A DNA stretch of 6,685 bases from Bryobacterales bacterium (GCA_003132865.1 PKYZ01000143.1:1-6685), one strand, 5' to 3'. Positions 1-5,733 are shown, counted from the stretch's first letter. The notes: generated from the letters alone by a model not told the origin. Made by a program: numbers and translations.

Positions 1-124
1 GACATCGTGGAAGCGGTCGCGATAGAATGCCGGCTTCCGCGGGGAGGGCGCGGTCGAGACGCCATTGGTCGTTGACAGGAGAACCAATCGGCGCCAGAAT
101 CGTTATAGCCTTGGAGGTCCGTAA
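1..124. other. Upstream flank with possible decayed 3' end of a gene
   Basis: No intact gene is visible. On the plus strand one frame reads open from base 3 to a TGA at 126-128 that overlaps the next ATG (ATGA arrangement); its last residues, GEPIGARIVIALEVRK, look protein-like, but the first half is arginine-rich and unconvincing. Another frame starts DIVEAVAIE and stops at 73-75, and a third contains AVETPLVV. These fragments vaguely resemble a TonB C-terminal domain split by frameshifts, which is a weak guess. GGAGG at 113-117 serves the gene starting at 125. Confidence 0.15.
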
Positions 125-812
125 ATGAGGCTCCTTCTGATTCTTCTTCCGGCGTGCCTGTTCGCACAGGCCGGCTCTCCTGCGGCGGACCTCCGGCGCG
201 ATTCGCTCGCGAAGTGTGCCGCCGCGCCTATTGCCGACGTTCTAAGAGGCGCGGATGGATGGTTACAAACGTACGAGCGCAACGGTCCCGATCCACACGC
301 CCGCCCACCGTATTTGACGCTAGCCCGCTTCTACGCCTTGAAGGCCATCCGGACCGAAGAAATCCCGACGCTGTTGGAAAAGGGCGTTCACGAGCTTTCT
401 GCTCCCGGCTCGTACACACAGGCGCGTACGCATGGGAACTCTCCGTTCGAAGCCGATATCGAACGGGCGCTCGCGGCCAACGTCTACACCCAGATTAGGT
501 TGTATGACAAAGCGGGTGAACTGTTTGGCCCGAACCGGTAAAACTGTCGATCATACGAACGCCGCAGAACTCGACATGGGCAAGGCCCGAATCTTCGAGG
601 CCTTGCGGTTTCAATATTGGGACGGGATGACTCGTTTGGCAATTGCACAGGGCCGCAAAGACGACGCGCTGACCTGGGAACACGCGATTCTTACCAATCG
701 GAACAACGTTGCATCGCCGAGCCTGATTGAAGAGCACCGCCAGATAGCCCAGCAGCTTTGGAAGGAACTGGGCCGATCTGACGATTTCCAAAAGTGGCTT
801 TCGGGGGAATGA
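125..812 (+). pseudogene. Exported helical-repeat-like protein, frameshifted
   Basis: This gene of unrecognised function is broken by a single frameshift. It starts at ATG 125, which has GGAGG at 113-117 with a 7-base spacer. It opens with a short signal peptide (MRLLLILLPACLFAQA); the Cys at residue 11 is a poor lipobox because Pro is at -2. The first frame continues through helix-rich sequence (LARFYALKAIRTEEIPTLL, YTQIRLYDKAGELF) and stops at 539-541. The +1 frame then carries on sensibly (LARTGKTVDHTNAAELDMGKA, later LTWEHAILTNRNN) to TGA 810-812. Removing one T from the run at 524-526 would join them as GELLARTGKTVD, about 228 residues. The style recalls the helical region found before thioredoxin domains in some Acidobacteria TlpA-like proteins, but no CxxC thioredoxin domain follows. 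A sequencing error is an alternative to true decay. Confidence 0.7.
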
Positions 813-1187
813 GTAAGCGTCTCGGAGAGGAGAGACGAATTGAGGCCCGCGGAAGCGTGTGCACTGGGGGTGGGCACTGGCCCTCAGACCGACGGCCAAG
901 CCTAGCCTGTTGCCGAACCTCGCTGTCCGTCGCCGAGGGGGTTCCATGGCCTTGCCGGCCACCGCTCGCCCCGAACGTGTTCTACTGAAGATATCGGATT
1001 CCAGTGACCTCGGGGGGACTTGCCCCTCGCCCGATGGGCCGAAACTATTCGGAGCCTCGCTTGGATTTGTGTGCAGGTTTGGCCGGCGTTGCTTTCGCAA
1101 TCCCTTCCAACGAGCACAACCCCGTGGGACGGTTCGAATTCCGGCGCCTCGCCCGCCCCGGCGCGGCGGCCCGGCGCCGCGTCCACC
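813..1187. other. Gene-free GC-rich stretch
   Basis: I see no credible gene here. All frames are short or rich in Arg, Pro and Gly, with none preceded by a good ribosome-binding site, and no RNA gene or strong repeat stands out. Around 1050-1115 one plus frame reads hydrophobically (SLAWICVQVWPALLSQS) and could be the eroded signal peptide of the propeller remnant that follows. Confidence 0.5.
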
Positions 1188-1370
1188 CGGCGCGAGTACT
1201 TTCGCCGGTTGCGGTTCAGCCCAGACGGGAAGTATGCGCTGGGCCAGTCCGAGACCGGGATCGCGGTCCTCAGTGTAGAGCCCTTCCGCGTTGCATCCCG
1301 GGTTCCCGCTGAAAACGCCAGCGACACAGAGTTCACCTCCGACGGTCATTTTGTATTCCTGACCGGTGCG
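1188..1370 (+). pseudogene. WD40/PD40-like beta-propeller remnant
   Basis: One plus frame reads REYFRRLRFSPDGKYALG, then TGIAVLSVEPFRVASRVPAE and TEFTSDGHFVFLTGA. Two blades with the (F/Y)SPDGK-type turn (RFSPDGKYAL and EFTSDGHFVF) are typical of WD40/PD40 propeller repeats. Only about 60 residues survive: no clean start codon or ribosome-binding site precedes them, and the frame soon runs into the KTSC remnant and loses propeller character. A full propeller needs several times this length, so I read it as the N-terminal relic of an exported propeller protein. Its exact right end is uncertain because the next remnant overlaps in another frame. Confidence 0.6.
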
Positions 1371-1606
1371 TCGCACGCCAGTTCGCGCGAGCTCACGTAC
1401 GTCCATTCCCCCGCGCGACGCGTTCGCGCAGACGCGGAAGCTGCTGAAGCAGATCGGTCTACCGCTACTTCGGCGTTCCCGTGCAGATTTGCCAGGAGTT
1501 GTTGTCGGCCGAATCCAAAAGTGGCTATTTCAATTACCACATCCGGAACCGCTTCGCCTATACCCAGGTCCATCATGCAGCGTTGACCTCCGATTCACGG
1601 CACTGA
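1366..1606 (+). pseudogene. KTSC-domain small protein, frameshifted
   Basis: KTSC domains are small (about 60-80 residue) modules of poorly known function. The frame from 1454 to TGA 1604-1606 reads SVYRYFGVPVQICQELL, then AESKSGYFNYHIRNRFAY. It matches the family pattern of a Y-x-Y aromatic stretch, VPxxxyxxLLxAeSkGxYFN and a closing IRxxxxY. This frame is closed just upstream by TGA 1445-1447. The likely N-terminus lies in the neighbouring frame from a GTG at 1366 (VRRTPVRASSRTSI), resembling the usual opening with a conserved SS. About one extra base near 1445-1453 would explain the shift, and the strand between the two parts looks eroded. No ribosome-binding site is obvious. The C-terminal part is clear; the N-terminal join is inference. 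Confidence 0.6.
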
Positions 1607-1742
1607 CGTCCTCACGACGACTGATCAGCGCCTTGACAACCGGAGAGCGCCTTCATAAAGCATGCCCGCTGTCCTCGAAGATCCGCCTCTGCCCGGCCAA
1701 AACTATGCGGCATTACGCTGAGAGCGTGCGCCACATCGGCGA

Positions 1743-1751
1743 TGGTATAAA
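1743..1751 (+). promoter_or_regulatory. Candidate extended -10 promoter of the glycosidase-like gene
   Basis: TGGTATAAA matches an extended -10 element (TGn followed by TATAAA, 5 of 6 to TATAAT). No good -35 lies 16-18 bases upstream, as is common for extended -10 promoters. Transcription would begin near 1758, about 20 bases before the ATG at 1778 and just ahead of its ribosome-binding site. A TTGACA at 1633-1638 has only a poorly spaced partner (CATAAA, 15-base spacer), so it is a weaker alternative. Confidence 0.4.
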
Positions 1752-1777
1752 GTAAGATCTTCGCCCGAGGAGAAAAC

Positions 1778-3022
1778 ATGATCCGCATTGCATCGGCGCT
1801 CCTGTCCGTTGCCGTTTCGCCCTTCGCGGCCGCCGCGCAACAGTTCCCCACCCTCGAACCTCCAGCGCCGAAAAGCTTCGCCATTATGGCCTGGGGCGAC
1901 GCGCCCTCCGATATGGCGCAGTTGCGCGGAATGCGCGATGCCGGCCTGAATATTGCGGGCTTTTGCCGCGCCGAAGACCTCGACAAGGTCCGCGACGCGG
2001 GACTGGCCTGCTTCGTCTCCGATCCACGGATCGGCGGCTACGATTGGCAAGCCCTGCCTCCGGACAGCGAGATCCGCGGCCGGATTGGCGGCCTCGCGCA
2101 CCAGATCGGTTCCAACCCGGCGGCCATCGGATTCTTTCTCCGGGACGAGCCGCACGCGGCGTTGATGCCCGGATTGGCGCGCGTGGCGAAGATCGCGCGC
2201 GACGCCATGCCCGGCATGTGGCCCTATGTCAACCTGTTCCCGTACCGCGTGAGTCCGGAGCGCCTGGGAACCGATACCTACGACAAATATGTCCGCATGC
2301 TCGTCGATACCATCGGCCAGCCTTTCCTCAGCTACGACAACTATTCGCTGGTTGGCGGCCAGATGCTGGACTATTTCTACACCAACCTGGAGATCGTGCG
2401 GCGCCTGTCCATCGAGACGCAGACGCCGTTCTGGAACTGCATCCTGGCCAACGCGCACTTCAACTACATGGAGCCTTCCGACGCCACTTTCCATCTGCAG
2501 GTTTACGCCACGCTGGCCTACGGCGGCCGCGGCATTCAGTACTTCACCTACTTCGCGCCGGATGTCGGCAACTACCGCTTGGCGGCCATCGACCAGTTCG
2601 GCAACCGGACTCCCACGTGGGAGCGGCTGCGGCGGATCAACCTGGAGATCGCGGCCCTCGCGCCCACGATTTTGAAGCTGCGCAGCACCGGCGTGTTCCA
2701 TTATCCGGACGTGCCGGATCAGGCCAAGCCGCTCTCCGCCAGCAGGCTGGTGCGGTCCATCGATATAACGCAGCGCTTCGTAAAGCCGCCCGTCGCCGGA
2801 CGATTCCTGGTGGGCGAGTTTGAAGACCGCCAGGGACGCCCCTATGTGATGATCGTCAACCGAGACCTCAACAACAGCTTTCAGTTCCATCTGCATCTGG
2901 TGAAAGAAAACGCCAAGCTGATCCGCGTCTCGCCTTACACAGGCAAAGAAGAAGCGTTCGGCGGCGAAATGGACTGGCTGGCGCCGGGGGCTGGCATCCT
3001 GCTGCGGATCGTCGAGGAGTAG
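1778..3022 (+). CDS. Secreted TIM-barrel protein, putative clan-A-like glycoside hydrolase
   Basis: This intact 414-residue protein has AGGAG at 1768-1772, 5 bases before the ATG. An N-terminal signal peptide (residues 1-20, ending AAAA before QQFP) sends it across the inner membrane. Residues about 33-305 read as an alternating barrel: SFAIMAWG, the strand end GFFLRDEP (Asp123, Glu124, Pro125), SYDNY at 185-189, TPFWNCILAN, and GGRGIQYFTYF at 249-259. A DEP strand end followed by a GxxGxxYFxY strand is usual in clan-A beta-glycosidase-like folds such as GH42 relatives; Glu124 is a candidate catalytic acid. Residues about 340-414 (GEFEDRQGRPYVMIVNRD, YTGKEEA, LAPGAGILLRI) look like the C-terminal beta-sandwich that follows such barrels. 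Substrate and exact family are unknown, and the second catalytic carboxylate is not clear. The gene is a single unit; its stop overlaps the edge of the first tandem element. Confidence 0.7.
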   Translation: MIRIASALLSVAVSPFAAAAQQFPTLEPPAPKSFAIMAWGDAPSDMAQLRGMRDAGLNIAGFCRAEDLDKVRDAGLACFVSDPRIGGYDWQALPPDSEIRGRIGGLAHQIGSNPAAIGFFLRDEPHAALMPGLARVAKIARDAMPGMWPYVNLFPYRVSPERLGTDTYDKYVRMLVDTIGQPFLSYDNYSLVGGQMLDYFYTNLEIVRRLSIETQTPFWNCILANAHFNYMEPSDATFHLQVYATLAYGGRGIQYFTYFAPDVGNYRLAAIDQFGNRTPTWERLRRINLEIAALAPTILKLRSTGVFHYPDVPDQAKPLSASRLVRSIDITQRFVKPPVAGRFLVGEFEDRQGRPYVMIVNRDLNNSFQFHLHLVKENAKLIRVSPYTGKEEAFGGEMDWLAPGAGILLRIVEE

Positions 3023-3067
3023 TACGAAAGTGGGTTTTCAACCGACCTCATTTTGGAGTATGCTAGT

Positions 3068-3097
3068 AGCGGGACCGGGGGGACGCCCGATCCCGCT
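3068..3097 (-). terminator. GC hairpin after the small ORF, copy A
   Basis: A perfect 7-base stem, AGCGGGA with TCCCGCT, encloses a second stem (CGGG with CCCG). On the minus strand it follows the TAA at 3104-3106 that would end the repaired small ORF. The inner stem differs in sequence and length from copy B but still pairs. There is no T-run after it on the minus strand, so it is a structured 3' end rather than a canonical intrinsic terminator. Confidence 0.4.
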
Positions 3098-3116
3098 CGG
3101 CCATTACCGGTGGCCC

Positions 3117-3185
3117 TTACGGTGCCAGACGATAATGATCGTGAACTTGCCGAATGAGCGGCAGCTCAACTAGCAATTTGATCAT
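3117..3185 (-). pseudogene. Small hydrophobic peptide ORF, copy A, frameshifted
   Basis: On the minus strand, ATG 3185-3183 follows GGAGG (3199-3195) with a 9-base spacer. The ORF begins MIKLLVELPLI exactly as in copy B, then an extra base within 3152-3157 throws it into another frame (RQVHDHYRLAP) and it stops after 22 codons. Removing that base restores LIGKFTIIIVWHRKGHR and a TAA at 3104-3106. Compared with copy B the repaired peptide differs only by basic-for-basic changes (Arg/Lys and Arg/His), plus a silent Leu change. This suggests the peptide was once maintained in both copies. Confidence 0.5.
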
Positions 3186-3204
3186 GTAGTTGATCCTCCT
3201 TTCC

Positions 3205-3252
3205 GCTTCGACTGGAAGGCCCGGCCAGGAACCGGGCTTTCCCGGTCGAAGC
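3205..3252 (-). ncRNA. Leader hairpin upstream of the small ORF, copy A
   Basis: GCTTCGA (3205-3211) pairs perfectly with TCGAAGC (3246-3252). Inside, GGAA pairs with TTCC and GCCCGG with CCGGGC, making a long hairpin. On the minus strand it ends immediately before the Shine-Dalgarno of the small ORF. A segment farther upstream on that strand (TCTTTTCC, complement of 3294-3301) can pair with the GGAAAGG overlapping the Shine-Dalgarno, with one G-U pair. This would make a closed multi-stem leader; the folding is inferred by eye. Confidence 0.5.
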
Positions 3253-3376
3253 TCCGGTGCTTCTCTTGAGAACCCGCTCTTCCAATCTCCACAGGAAAAG
3301 ACCTCCGTATGTGCACTGCGCCAACCAGTGCCGGTTTCTCTTTGTTCCAGTCAGGCCTGGGACGGCTGCGGCTTGC

Positions 3377-3396
3377 GGGGTAGTACGGGGTAGTAC
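3377..3396. repeat. Tandem 10-mer GGGGTAGTAC x2 at the copy B edge
   Basis: GGGGTAGTAC occurs twice head to tail, the second unit forming the left edge of copy B. GTAGTACGAAA is also the left edge of copy A. The extra unit may mark how the second copy was inserted or duplicated. Confidence 0.8.
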
Positions 3397-3438
3397 GAAA
3401 TGGGGTTTAAAACGGACCGCGTTTTCGAGTATGCTAGT

Positions 3439-3470
3439 AGCGGGACCGGGGAGACGACCCCGATCCCGCT
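3439..3470 (-). terminator. GC hairpin after the small ORF, copy B
   Basis: AGCGGGA (3439-3445) pairs with TCCCGCT (3464-3470), and inside it CGGGG pairs with CCCCG around a short loop. On the minus strand it lies 7 bases after the small ORF's TAA (3479-3477). No T-run follows, so it may be a transcript-end stabilising structure rather than a classical terminator. Confidence 0.4.
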
Positions 3471-3476
3471 CGGCCA

Positions 3477-3557
3477 TTACCGCCTGCCCTTACGGTGCCA
3501 GACGATAATGATCGTGAATCTGCCGATCAGCGGCAGCTCAACTAGCAATTTGATCAT
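3477..3557 (-). CDS. Putative 26-residue hydrophobic peptide with basic C-terminus
   Basis: On the minus strand, ATG 3557-3555 is preceded by AAAGGAGG (3571-3564), a near-perfect Shine-Dalgarno 6 bases upstream. The peptide starts MIKLLVELPLIG, continues with a hydrophobic FTIIIVW stretch and ends HRKGRR before TAA 3479-3477. A single short hydrophobic run with a positively charged tail is the look of a membrane-active small protein. The same design is found in type I toxins of the Ldr and Ibs kinds, which also sit in tandem repeats; that comparison is by architecture, not sequence. The frame stays open upstream to about 3791, but a start at 3557 is favoured by the Shine-Dalgarno and because the upstream frame is not conserved between copies. 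A leader peptide, or an ORF carried passively by a structured RNA, are alternatives. Confidence 0.45.
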   Translation of the reverse strand: MIKLLVELPLIGRFTIIIVWHRKGRR

Positions 3558-3573
3558 TGAGATCCTCCTTTCT

Positions 3574-3621
3574 GCTTCGAAGGGAAGGCCCGGCCGTAAG
3601 CCGGGCTTTCCTGATCGAAGC
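3574..3621 (-). ncRNA. Leader hairpin upstream of the small ORF, copy B
   Basis: GCTTCGA (3574-3580) pairs with TCGAAGC (3615-3621); within it GGAA pairs with TTCC and GCCCGGC with GCCGGGC around a CGTAA loop. Compared with copy A, the terminal loop and internal linkers differ while the stems are kept, and the upper stem gains one pair. On the minus strand it directly precedes the Shine-Dalgarno. Upstream TCCTTTC (complement of 3664-3670) is an exact complement of the GAAAGGA in the Shine-Dalgarno region, so the start could be masked. Confidence 0.5.
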
Positions 3622-3762
3622 TCTGGTGCTTCTCTCGAGAACCCGTTCTTCCAACCTCCACAGGAAAGGACTCCGCATGTGCAGTGCGCCAATCGGCGCC
3701 GGGTTCTTCTTCTTCTGCTCCGGCCGCGAACCGAATCGTAACGATTTGCGAGATTGCCGCGC

Positions 3763-3791
3763 GTGACTTCTCGGCCCGCATTTGCTAACAT
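3763..3791 (+). promoter_or_regulatory. Candidate promoter for the S1 gene
   Basis: GTGACT (3763-3768, 4 of 6 to TTGACA) and TAACAT (3786-3791, 4 of 6 to TATAAT) are separated by 17 bases. Transcription would begin near 3798 and leave a leader of about 150 bases before the chosen start codon. The promoter lies just right of tandem copy B, which points the other way. Confidence 0.4.
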
Positions 3792-3804
3792 ATTGATCTG
3801 TTAG
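3785..3804. promoter_or_regulatory. Inverted repeat over the S1 promoter, possible operator
   Basis: CTAACA (3785-3790) and TGTTAG (3799-3804) form a perfect 6-base inverted repeat around TATTGATC. It overlaps the candidate -10 and start point, a position where a bound regulator would block initiation. It could also be a small hairpin at the 5' end of the transcript. No cognate regulator is visible in the window. Confidence 0.3.
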
Positions 3805-3949
3805 TGCCTTGCTGGTGAATCAGGCGGGCCGGTTTCGATGCAAATTCCTGGAATCCATTGAGATCGCACCATTTCCTCGCTTGTGTTATGTCTCGCGGCT
3901 GTAAGTCCCCGGCAATCGGCTGATGGAGTGTCTCGCGGAGGCGTCGGTA

Positions 3950-5668
3950 ATGGCCGTCGATCAGGGCAAAGAGCAGGTGGACGACTTGGTCCAGCCGGAT
4001 AGCGAAAGCTACAAATCTTTGCTCGACGAGTATACCCATCTGGCCCCCGCAGAGGGCGAGGTGCTCCAAGGCACCGTCCTCAAGGTCAATGCCAAGGACG
4101 TGATCGTCGATTTCGGGTACAAATCCGAAGGTCTCGTGCCTATCGAGCAGTTCCTCAGCCCCAGCGGAGAGCTGAGTGTACAAGCCGGCGATGTCGTGGA
4201 CGTGATGATCGATCACGGCGAGCAGCCGGAAGGCTACATTCTGCTTTCCCACGCCAAAGCCGCCCGCGTGCGCGTGTGGGACAACCTGGAAAAGGCCTTC
4301 GCGGATCAATTGGTGCTCCTGGGGCACGTAATGGGGAGAGTCAAGGGCGGGCTTTCGGTGGACGTCGGCATTGAGGCCTTCATGCCTGGCTCGCAGGTCG
4401 ATCCGCGCCCTGTGCATCACCTCGACTCGTTCATAGGCCAGGACGTTCCGGTCAAGATCGTCAAGGTGAACCGCCGCCGCGGCAACGTGGTGGTTTCGCG
4501 CAAGCTGGCCGTCGAGCAGGAGGTCAACCAGCGCAAGGCCGCCACGCTCGATCAACTGCACGAGGGCGCCGTCGTTACGGGTGTGGTCAAGAATCTGACC
4601 GAGTACGGTGCCTTCGTCGACTTAGGGGGCCTGGATGGCTTGCTGCACGTCACGGACATGTCGTATGGCCGCGTGGGACATCCGTCGGAAATCGTGCACG
4701 TGGGCGACACCATCACGACCAAGGTGCTCAAGTTCGACCGGGCCAAGGAGCGCGTCTCGCTGGGCCTGCGGCAGATGGCGCCGGACCCCTGGGAAACCGT
4801 CGCCGAGCGATTCCCGCTGAACGGCCGCGTCATGGGCCACGTGGTGAATGTCACCGATTACGGGGCGTTCGTGGAACTCGAGGCCGGCGTGGAAGGTCTC
4901 ATCCACATCACCGAGATGACCTGGTCGCGGCGCATGAAGCATCCTTCGAAGGTGGTGCACGTGGGCGACCAGGTGGAGGCCGTCGTGCTGGAAGTGCACC
5001 CGCGGGACCGGCGTATTTCCCTCGGCCTCAAACAGCTTGAGGCCAACCCCTGGACGACCATCGACAGCCGCTACAGCATCGGTTCCGTGGTCGAAGGCCG
5101 CGTGCGCAACATGACCGATTTTGGCGCCTTCATCGAGATCGAGGAAGGCATCGACGGACTCGTGCATGTCTCGGATCTCTCGTGGACCAAGCGGGTCAAG
5201 CATCCGTCGGAGGTTTTGAAGAAAGGCCAACTCGTGCAGGCGGTGATTCTGAATATCGACGCCAAGGGGCACCGGTTGTCGCTGGGCATCAAGCAGCTCC
5301 AGCCGGACGCCTGGGAGACGTACTTGCAAAACCACCAGCCGGGCGATATCGTACATGGGCGTATCTCTCGCCTGGCGGGTTTTGGGGCATTCGTGGAATT
5401 GGCGGAGGGCGTCGAGGGACTTTGCCATTTTTCGGAAGTGCCGGGCTACTCCGGGCGGCGCTCGGCGGAGCCTCCCGTGGCGGTGGGCCAGGAGTATGAT
5501 TTCAAGATCGTCAAGATGAGCGAGGCGGAAAAGAAGATCGGGTTGAGCCTCAAAGCGGTCACCCACGACGAGGAGAAAGGCCGCCTGGCCGACTATCAAC
5601 GGCAGGCGGCGGCGGGCGCTGCCACCATCGAAGAGGTGCTGAGCCTCAAAAATCGCAGCGCGGAATAG
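3950..5668 (+). CDS. rpsA: 30S ribosomal protein S1 (six S1 domains)
   Basis: S1 binds single-stranded mRNA and brings it to the 30S subunit for translation initiation. The 572-residue product has six S1 (OB-fold) RNA-binding domains at about residues 35-102, 119-186, 203-274, 289-361, 376-449 and 463-535. Domains 3-6 show the classic YGAFV/FGAF(V/I) plus GLxHxx(D/E) and RxSLGxKQ signatures; domains 1 and 2 are divergent, as usual for the ribosome-binding end. Length and domain number match proteobacterial S1 (about 557 residues). I chose ATG 3950 because GGAGG at 3937-3941 sits 8 bases upstream; the in-frame ATG 3923, nine codons earlier, lacks a ribosome-binding site. A tail of about 35 residues (EEKGRLADYQ onward) follows the last domain. 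The following HU/IHF gene echoes the rpsA-ihfB order of enterobacteria. The leader holds an 11-codon reading frame (3888-3923) without a ribosome-binding site. Confidence 0.93.
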   Translation: MAVDQGKEQVDDLVQPDSESYKSLLDEYTHLAPAEGEVLQGTVLKVNAKDVIVDFGYKSEGLVPIEQFLSPSGELSVQAGDVVDVMIDHGEQPEGYILLSHAKAARVRVWDNLEKAFADQLVLLGHVMGRVKGGLSVDVGIEAFMPGSQVDPRPVHHLDSFIGQDVPVKIVKVNRRRGNVVVSRKLAVEQEVNQRKAATLDQLHEGAVVTGVVKNLTEYGAFVDLGGLDGLLHVTDMSYGRVGHPSEIVHVGDTITTKVLKFDRAKERVSLGLRQMAPDPWETVAERFPLNGRVMGHVVNVTDYGAFVELEAGVEGLIHITEMTWSRRMKHPSKVVHVGDQVEAVVLEVHPRDRRISLGLKQLEANPWTTIDSRYSIGSVVEGRVRNMTDFGAFIEIEEGIDGLVHVSDLSWTKRVKHPSEVLKKGQLVQAVILNIDAKGHRLSLGIKQLQPDAWETYLQNHQPGDIVHGRISRLAGFGAFVELAEGVEGLCHFSEVPGYSGRRSAEPPVAVGQEYDFKIVKMSEAEKKIGLSLKAVTHDEEKGRLADYQRQAAAGAATIEEVLSLKNRSAE

Positions 5669-5669
5669 C

Positions 5670-5698
5670 TTGCAAAAATCGCCCGTTCAAGAGATACT
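5670..5698 (+). promoter_or_regulatory. Candidate promoter for the HU/IHF gene
   Basis: TTGCAA (5670-5675) and GATACT (5693-5698) each match consensus at 4 of 6 positions with a 17-base spacer, in the 65-base gap after S1. The start point would be near 5705, ahead of AAGGAG (5720-5725). It would allow HU and HIT expression independent of S1; no terminator-like hairpin separates them, so read-through is also likely. Confidence 0.4.
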
Positions 5699-5733
5699 GC
5701 GGTAACGGCTTGAGAGGACAAGGAGAATAGCAA

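Larger units (their letters stand above)
3019..3353 (-). repeat. Tandem element, copy A (left)
   Basis: This is the first of two closely similar direct copies. It aligns with the copy at 3390-3724 from GTAGTACGAAA through the shared hairpin (3068-3097), TTACGGTGCCAGACGATAAT, CTCAACTAGCAATTTGATCA, the long hairpin (3205-3252) and TCCACAGGAAAAG. The offset drifts only from 371 to 368 bases, so there are few indels. Functional signals read on the minus strand. This copy's small ORF is frameshifted relative to copy B. Its left edge coincides with the stop codon of the glycosidase-like gene. The right edge is fuzzy, near TTGTTCC. No terminal inverted repeats or target duplications were found. Confidence 0.85.
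3390..3724 (-). repeat. Tandem element, copy B (right)
   Basis: This is the second direct copy, separated from copy A by about 35 unrelated bases. It carries the same ordered parts on the minus strand: an upstream segment able to pair with the Shine-Dalgarno, the long hairpin, a strong Shine-Dalgarno, the small ORF, and a GC hairpin. Here the small ORF is intact. The right edge fades in a TTCTTCTTCT tract just before the S1 promoter region. No transposase gene or terminal inverted repeat is present, so if the unit moves, it would need help from elsewhere. Confidence 0.85.

Noticed and set aside
495..1406. A 303-codon minus-strand open frame across the decayed region
   Set aside because: It is rich in Arg, Gly and Pro, has no domain or ribosome-binding site, and overlaps the plus-strand relics; it looks like a GC-driven open frame.
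1633..1659. TTGACA with CATAAA as a promoter
   Set aside because: The spacer is only 15 bases and the site is over 110 bases from the gene; the extended -10 at 1743-1751 fits better.
1703..2896. A 397-codon open frame on the minus strand
   Set aside because: It mirrors the glycosidase-like gene in a GC-rich sequence, with arginine/valine-rich nonsense and no recognisable motif; the plus-strand gene has a signal peptide, a ribosome-binding site and fold signatures.
3019..3724. The two copies as a CRISPR array or an insertion sequence
   Set aside because: There are only two long units with no short regular spacers, no transposase gene and no terminal inverted repeats.
3400..3741. A 113-codon plus-strand open frame across tandem copy B
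   Set aside because: Copy A does not preserve it because indels shift the frame, and it lacks a ribosome-binding site; the minus-strand signals explain the repeat better.
3923..3949. Upstream ATG for S1 adding nine residues
   Set aside because: No Shine-Dalgarno precedes it, whereas ATG 3950 has GGAGG at a good distance.
4622..5599. A 325-codon minus-strand open frame inside the S1 gene
   Set aside because: It is the antisense shadow of repeated S1 domains, giving repetitive His/Arg/Asp-rich text.
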